From positions 132,907-196,906 of the forward strand of contig QANZ01027232.1 in the NCBI GenBank assembly GCA_003254925.1: DNA of 64,000 bases. Reading direction: 5' to 3'. Position numbers and translations under genes: made by a program. Source of the DNA: Chamaecrista fasciculata. Taxonomy: Eukaryota; Streptophyta; Magnoliopsida; Fabales; Fabaceae. Of the stretch, positions 58,231-64,000 are shown one piece after another. A model generated the notes under the pieces. It searched no databases. It saw only the letters and a list, made by a program, of their open reading frames with translations, and was not told the origin of the DNA. Each line of letters opens with the position of its first letter. Positions within the stretch are counted from its first letter, which is position 1.

Positions 58231-59787
58231 TCACACTTCTGATTCTTCTACTTCTGTTTTTCCCACAAAACTGGGAAACGCTAGAGTTATATCCCTGCAA
58301 AATGAGCAATATATCTATGAAGCTTACATGTGAACTAAATTTATTCTGAGAAAATATAACTGTCTAGGAGATTGATTATACCCACTTCAGATATGGAAGG
58401 GTCATGTTCTTCAATAAAGATGGATGTTTTGACACAAATTCTTTCCATTCATCTTGATCAATCCTTCCATCGCCTTTTGTATCAGCATCGTTAAATGTCT
58501 GAGGAAGAGGCAACGAAATTTTTTCAGTAACATTCGTTTAATGGAGCTCCCAAAAGTAACAAGTCAAAGCTATATATATATATATATATATTATATGCAC
58601 CTTATCCACTATCATTTCAATTATATCATCCGAAAGTATAAGATCGGACTCATGCAAAAGTGCCAATACCATCTCATTCAACTGCAGATAAATCACTACT
58701 ATATGAGTATGTCAAGTAAAAGGCATTTCTAAATGGATATTAAGTTAGAGCAGCTAATACTCATAACTGAAAGTGAAATAATACCAGACCTCCTCTCGTT
58801 CAATGTACCCTGTCTGCCTCAGATCATACAACCTAAAAGCAACTGTAAAATAATTATTTAACGATGTAAGAGACGATAAAAAAAACTTATAAGGTAACTA
58901 AAAATCATTCATGCAATAAGATTTGAATTATATATAATTGCATATATTTCAGTAGATAGGCTGATACAGGAAATTAAAGTACAGCAAAATCGACTACCGG
59001 AAAATTTATCTTACATTTCATTTTGTCTTCTAAGGGCGCATTTGGGTGAAAAACACCCAATGATCGAACAAATTCTCCAAACTCAATAACCCCATTGCGC
59101 TTGAGATCAAATAAATCAAAAATCTATACAGAAATCACAAATGTAAAAATATGGGTTAGAATGAGACAGTGCAGCACCATTAGACACCAAGTATTATGAC
59201 TGTCAATATTTAGCAAAAATCCTCAATAACTTCAGATACAGCAAATCATATTTGAGAATTTGGAAAATATCAAACAGTTCTTTAAATATAGAACAAGTGT
59301 CAGAATAACACACCCGGTCTGCAAACAGATTCCTCTTGTTTCTGTTCCTGAAGAGTGCTAGCTGGAATTCTTCCTGCAAGTGAAGATAATTCAAAAGGAA
59401 AACTAAATGTCAAACTTATGGGTCATCTTAATGAAAGTAGAATGAAAGCTCATAAATACCAAACTGACCTTGTGAATAAGTCCATCTTGAATAATTGAGT
59501 TGCTCAGCTTCTTAAAGAGCTCGTATAGGGCCTCTACTTCACTCACTGAAACTGCCAATAAGGAAAGAAATATGCAATTTTTTTTAATCAATTGTTAAAA
59601 ATCTTAATATCCTAAATCACTAGAGACATGGTTGCAAAACTCAATGCCTCTTATTAAAAAGCAAAGAAAATTCAAACTGCAGGCTCTAGCAATTTGATGA
59701 AGGATACTCACAGGGTGTCTCAGCAGCAAGAACAACAGGATCCTCAAAACCCGGTGGTTTAGGTTCCTTGGAGCTATAACAACCCAT
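58231..59787 (-). CDS. CBL4-like: Calcineurin B-like protein, CBL4/SOS3-like (gene 2 of tandem pair)
   Basis: Eight coding exons: 59712-59787, 59469-59551, 59314-59373, 59015-59123, 58790-58842, 58601-58681, 58386-58498, 58231-58294. Every exon equals its gene 1 counterpart in length, and the product is again 212 residues. MGCYSSKE, the four EF-hands (EF4 loop [12 protein letters not shown]) and FPSF are intact, so both copies look functional. It differs from gene 1 mainly in EF2 (DLKRNGVIE), in IIEMIVDK, which is closer to the typical CBL4 sequence than gene 1's IIVTIVDK, and in the tail (KTEVEESEV). It shares the membrane-targeted calcium sensor role; the CIPK partner cannot be predicted. 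The 5' region holds a 1.5-kb LTR element. Confidence 0.95.
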
Positions 59788-60588
59788 TAAACTAAATCAC
59801 AAGACTCACTTCCAAATTTCTTGACAAGAAATTCATTCATTCATTCCGATGAAGCCACCGGGAAAAGAACAGGCCCCAGATATCTGAAAGAATAGCCAGA
59901 GTTTCAAATTTTCAGTTTACAAGCCATCCAATTTACAACTATGCCGCAAGTATAACATGAGAGCATGAGGCTCCCTAAAATCAAATGATATATAAATCAC
60001 AATCAAGATCTCCCATGATTAGTACCAGAATTAAAAATGCTAAAACTCCTGATATAAAATCACACTGTCTTAAGTCTTAACTTATGCTCCATGCACAGTT
60101 TGGGGCAACTGCTGACCAATTTGTCATAATTTCACCAGAATAGTACATAGATGATTTCTCAATTGCCTATCACCTTTTTTCAAAAAGAAAAATTGTGCTA
60201 TTGCAATCAGAAAGACAATATCTGACAAAACTTGAAAATGTTTGAATGGTTTGGTAAAATAAACAGTAAGTTCAGGGATAACAACTTTTACTGTCAGAAG
60301 ATCACCACGGCAACGCTATACATGTTTGCCTAAGGCAAGTTGATCCATTTATTATATACTATAATTATTAACAAGTAAAGTCAAATTTATATTTTTCTCC
60401 ATGGGGACCAGAAGCCCCACCACAGAAAATCAATTTCCTCTGAGACCTCAAATAAGTCAACGCAAAGCGAGGAAGAAAAAATGAAAAGGCCAGTACCAAG
60501 TCCAACTTGGATACCGTGGGAAATTAATTGGGCCTTTATTTATTTTTATTATATATGTATATATTTATATATATATATATATGCATCA

Positions 60589-62121
60589 TGTTGGGCGGAA
60601 GCGCAACCCACACAAGAAATAAAGGAAGAGGAAAACGAAGAAACGAACACAAAACTTTAACGTGGTTCGGTGCCTCAAGACCTACTCCACGGTCCCCTCT
60701 GGGACAAAATTCACTATTTGTAATTTTTGCACGGAAAAATTACAAACCCTCCTCAATACAATTTTTTGACCGGAAAAATTGCAAACCCTCTCTCAAAAAT
60801 GACTCACAACTACCCAAACCCCAATACACCCATTAGGATTTCTATGTAAGTTGTGGTGCCTCTTAAGGTGAAAACCCTCTCTATTTATAGCTTCCTCACC
60901 CACTCAACTTTTCTAACTTGACCAATGTGGGACTTTGAAAAAACAAAAGAACCCCAACAAATCCTCCCTTTATTCAAAGTCTCACATAATCAAACTCTAT
61001 CAGAAAAAACTGACCTCTCTACATTCTCAGCTTTTCTGATCTTCATCTATTCTCGGAGAACACTCTAGTCCTCCCTCAAATAAACTGTGTGGCATCTCCT
61101 CGTCGCTTGCACAGCATCGTCAGCACGGCATCTCTTCACCTGCATGACATCTCTTCTTGCTTGTGTAGCATCTCCTCGTCACCAACACAGTATCCTCTCA
61201 TCACGTACGTGGCATCTCCTCGTCGCTTGCATAGCATCGTCAGCACGGTATCTCTTCACCTGCATGACATCTCTTCTTGCTTGTGCAGCACCTCTTCGTT
61301 GCCAACGTAACATCTCATCACTTGCACAACCTCTCCTCGTTGCACACACATATCCCTCTCCATTACTCATCATACAATGCATATTCAGACCCTCCAACCA
61401 AATAGTCCTAAATCATGCATTGCCACAACATAAAGTCCGCTCTCCCATCAAATAACGGAACTTTAAAACCTCACGGTCATCATCATACCAACAGACAACC
61501 AATAACCAACACCACAAAACAGACAGCCAATAACCAGCACCACAAGCAACCAACAACCACAAACAGTCTAACAGACAACCACTCCAAAATCCAGAAAACT
61601 AACTTCAAAACTGGAATTAAAATCAAAAGCTAGACTGAACCAACCTCTCTTGATGTTGCAGTGCCGGAACCTTCTGCTGACTGGCTGACCCACTTGCTCC
61701 TTCCTCTCCCTTCTTCCTCCCTGGACTTCAACCTCAGCTCTGATACCACTTGTTGGGCGGAAGCGCAACCCACACAAGAAATAAAGGAAGAGGAAACGGA
61801 GAAACGAACACAAATCTTTAACGTGGTTCGGTGCCTCAAGACCTACTCCACGGCCCCCTCTGGGACAAAATTCACTATTTGTAATTTTTGCACGGAAAAA
61901 TTACAAACCCTCCTCAATACAATTTTTGACCGGAGAAAATTGCAAACCCTCTCTCAAAAATGACTCACAACTACCCAAACCCCAATACACCCATTAGGAT
62001 TTCTATGTAAGTTGTGGTGCCTCTTAAGGTGAAAAGCCCTCTCTATTTATAGCTTCCTCACCCACTCAACTTTTCTAACTTGACCAATGTGGGACTTTGA
62101 AAAAACAAAAGAACCCCAACA
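60589..62121 (-). mobile_element. Non-autonomous LTR retrotransposon (TRIM/LARD-like), 1533 bp, young
   Basis: Two 371-bp LTRs, 60589-60959 and 61751-62121, differ at only a few bases. They start TGTTGGGCGG and end CCCCAACA in plus orientation. On the minus strand the 5' LTR (61751-62121) is followed by TGGTATCAGAGC, complementary to initiator tRNA-Met. A purine tract AAAGGGAGGA lies before the 3' LTR. A perfect 5-bp duplication, CATCA (60584-60588, 62122-62126), flanks it. The 791-bp interior has no gag or pol, but holds a 120-bp tandem duplication (from 61091 and 61211). Confidence 0.92.
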
Positions 62122-63258
62122 CATCAGTTCATCGGATCACAGAACCGTATCTCTTCCATGTTATGGATTTGATTTGGGATTATATGTGTACGTACGTATA
62201 TACATACATGCATACACACATACATGTATGTATATATAAATACATATATTAAATGGAGTACTAATTAATTGAAATAAGGATCCAACTCTATGCCAAGCAA
62301 GTTCCAACATTCTGAATATGAAATAGCGGCTTGAACACTCTATGTTATCCTGCTGAAAGTAACAGAAAAATAATTAATACGAAAAATCTTAAGCTTGAGT
62401 AAGGAGATTTGTCCTTCCCTGCTAACCAAATTTTTTATTAAGAGACATCAAGCTGTCAATGAAGGAAACAAGAGTCCAAAAATCATAATCTTTTTTATTT
62501 TGTAAACAAAATGAAGTTGACTCTTGATCGCTAGCCTGCTTGGAACAACGCTAAAGTCACAATCATGCTTTATCTTTTCCATTCTTTAACTTTCAACGTG
62601 ATGTCACCTCTTATTTTTATTAAAATAAAAGATGTTTTGCACGGAACCAAATAAAGCAACCACAACAAAGCATTGAAGCTGGCAAAGTGTACAATTTGTC
62701 AAAAATAGCACAGCTCAGGTTCTCAGGTTTTTATCCTTTTTTTAATGATTTAAATATCAGAAATAAAGAGAGCCTCAAGCATCCTCAAGATCATAACCTA
62801 TATTCCCTGATCCCTATGTTTCAGTATATACTATCTACAACTACTTTCGACCTTGATCGTCATTCATGAATTACATGATCGGATTCACCAGCAAATCTAA
62901 AAGCAAAAATCCATCTGCATCATTTTGTCTTGAGAAAATGCATGAAACAACAAAAGTGAACCTGTATATGCATATAAGCGAACTAACTCAGATATTCAAA
63001 CAAATACATGGGAAAATAATTTGGGTCATTGATACTACTAGAGTACTAGGCATCTTTTTTGCTTTTCTTTTCTTAATTTCATTCTTCAAAAAACAACCCT
63101 TAAAATAACACACCGAACCCTGTTTTTCCACGCAACCAGTCCAAAAAGGAGGGACGCGAATCAAAAACACACATACGGCATCGTTTAAGGCAGAAATGAA
63201 TCAAGAATCGATCAACACACACAATGAATAGAATATACATAGAGAAACAGAAACAAAC
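62122..63258. other. Upstream region of CBL gene 2
   Basis: 62280-62400 resembles the 5' UTR exon-like block of gene 1 (shared 'ctatgccaagcaagt' and 'tcctgctgaaagtaa'). No other gene seen. Confidence 0.4.
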
Positions 63259-63540
63259 CTGAGATTGTGAATGAATCAGAGCGTAGGAATTAGCTTGGAG
63301 AGACGATGTTTTGGTTGAAGATAAGATATATGAAGAAGAAGCAAGCAAGCAAGAAGTAACGAAGATTGATTTGAATTTTAGGGATTGAGAAAAGAGAGGA
63401 GGGGTTAGCGACGTGTCGTGTGTATGTATCAGTAATCAGTATTATCTCAAAAAGATGTGTTAGATTTTTTAAAAACAAAATTTTTGGGATGGGATCAGAT
63501 TTTGTGAGACTCCATTGACGCCTGCAATTCCTATTTATAA
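63259..63540 (-). promoter_or_regulatory. Putative promoter and first non-coding exon on the minus strand
   Basis: TTATAAATAG at 63531-63540 is followed by a TC-rich leader that ends at CAATCTCAG|GTTTG (donor near 63258). The next coding sequence on this strand is CBL gene 2, so this may be its distal first exon. Confidence 0.35.
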
Positions 63541-64000
63541 AGAATAAATGTAGAAGAAGAAAATGGGGTTTTGGGGAGCATGAGACTCCAAGAATGCCTT
63601 CTCTTCTTTCTTCTTCATTATTTTTGAGGTGGGACCCTCACTGTATCTTGACCTTTATGATTTTGTCGGTAAATAGGGAGGCCTTATATTATTTTATTTT
63701 CTTACCCCCTAAAACTTTTTTTTGATACTCCTTACCCCCTAAAATAACTCTTAAGATGAGACTCCGTCATGTAATGCATAATCTTTTCGCTTTTTCTTTT
63801 ACAAAAGTATCCTACTTTTTTTTTAAAAAAATTATAAATATTCTGTAAATCACTAAATCCTAAATCCTCAACTCCTATATTCCATTTGCTTCAGTTAATC
63901 AAAAGTATTTTATTTTCAATTCTGTTATTGTATCTTATTAATTTTGAATTTTTATATTAGTAGTTTGAAATATTATCATTAGTATTATATATATATATAT
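63541..64000. other. AT-rich end of the window
   Basis: No coding sequence or defined repeat recognised. Confidence 0.4.

Noticed and set aside
57929..58309. Minus frame of 126 codons
   Set aside because: Overlaps the last CBL gene 2 exon and 3' UTR in a different frame.
61087..61455. Frames inside the LTR element at 60.6-62.1 kb
   Set aside because: Product of the 120-bp tandem repeat; no gag or pol motif.

Overview
This is about 64 kb of nuclear DNA from a flowering plant, almost certainly a eudicot. The evidence is AT-rich intergenic DNA, split genes with GT/AG introns, plant-specific families (WSD1-like wax ester synthase, calcineurin B-like proteins, pectin methylesterase with inhibitor pro-region, PI4K-gamma) and plant repeats (TRIMs, Stowaway/Soymar-type mariners, Mutator-like and hAT MITEs, SINEs). 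I cannot name the species. No single undescribed multi-gene system stands out. The window is six intact protein genes, one tRNA gene and several broken genes in a dense, nested layer of transposons.

Layout. 1-3.9 kb: gag and LTR of a minus-strand Ty3/gypsy element, a frameshifted 5' fragment of a TAP46 (PP2A regulator) gene, and a gypsy protease/RT relic. 3.9-4.3 kb: a C2H2 zinc-finger reading frame broken by one in-frame TAG. 5.6-6.7 kb: a Mutator-like element. 8.1-11.5 kb: a complete seven-exon WSD1-like acyltransferase (minus). 11.9-16.6 kb: a TRIM, a Stowaway-type element with retrotransposon debris and a 313-base gap, then a 3-kb mariner-like element carrying a truncated transposase and an antisense ORF of 29-residue repeats. 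17.4 kb: tRNA-Ala(CGC). 17.7-19.6 kb: a pseudogene copy of a 2-oxoglutarate dioxygenase, split by a solo LTR and a MULE. 22.9-24.2 kb: the intact four-exon dioxygenase. 24-37 kb: gene-poor, with two hAT elements, MITEs, a deleted LTR element and SINEs. 37.6-40.4 kb: pectin methylesterase. 41.5-45.0 kb: PI4K-gamma (minus). 45-53 kb: repeats including a 2.1-kb MULE. 53.6-59.8 kb: two tandem CBL4/SOS3-like genes (minus), each eight coding exons and 212 residues. 60.6-62.1 kb: a young non-autonomous LTR element upstream of the second CBL gene.

The genes do not form a pathway. WSD acts in surface lipid synthesis, PME in wall remodelling, the CBL pair in calcium signalling and PI4K-gamma in phosphoinositide/protein kinase signalling. 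Their common history is local duplication (CBL pair, dioxygenase pair, a WSD exon relic) followed by transposon insertion. All exon boundaries were read by eye from splice consensus and family conservation, not from transcripts.
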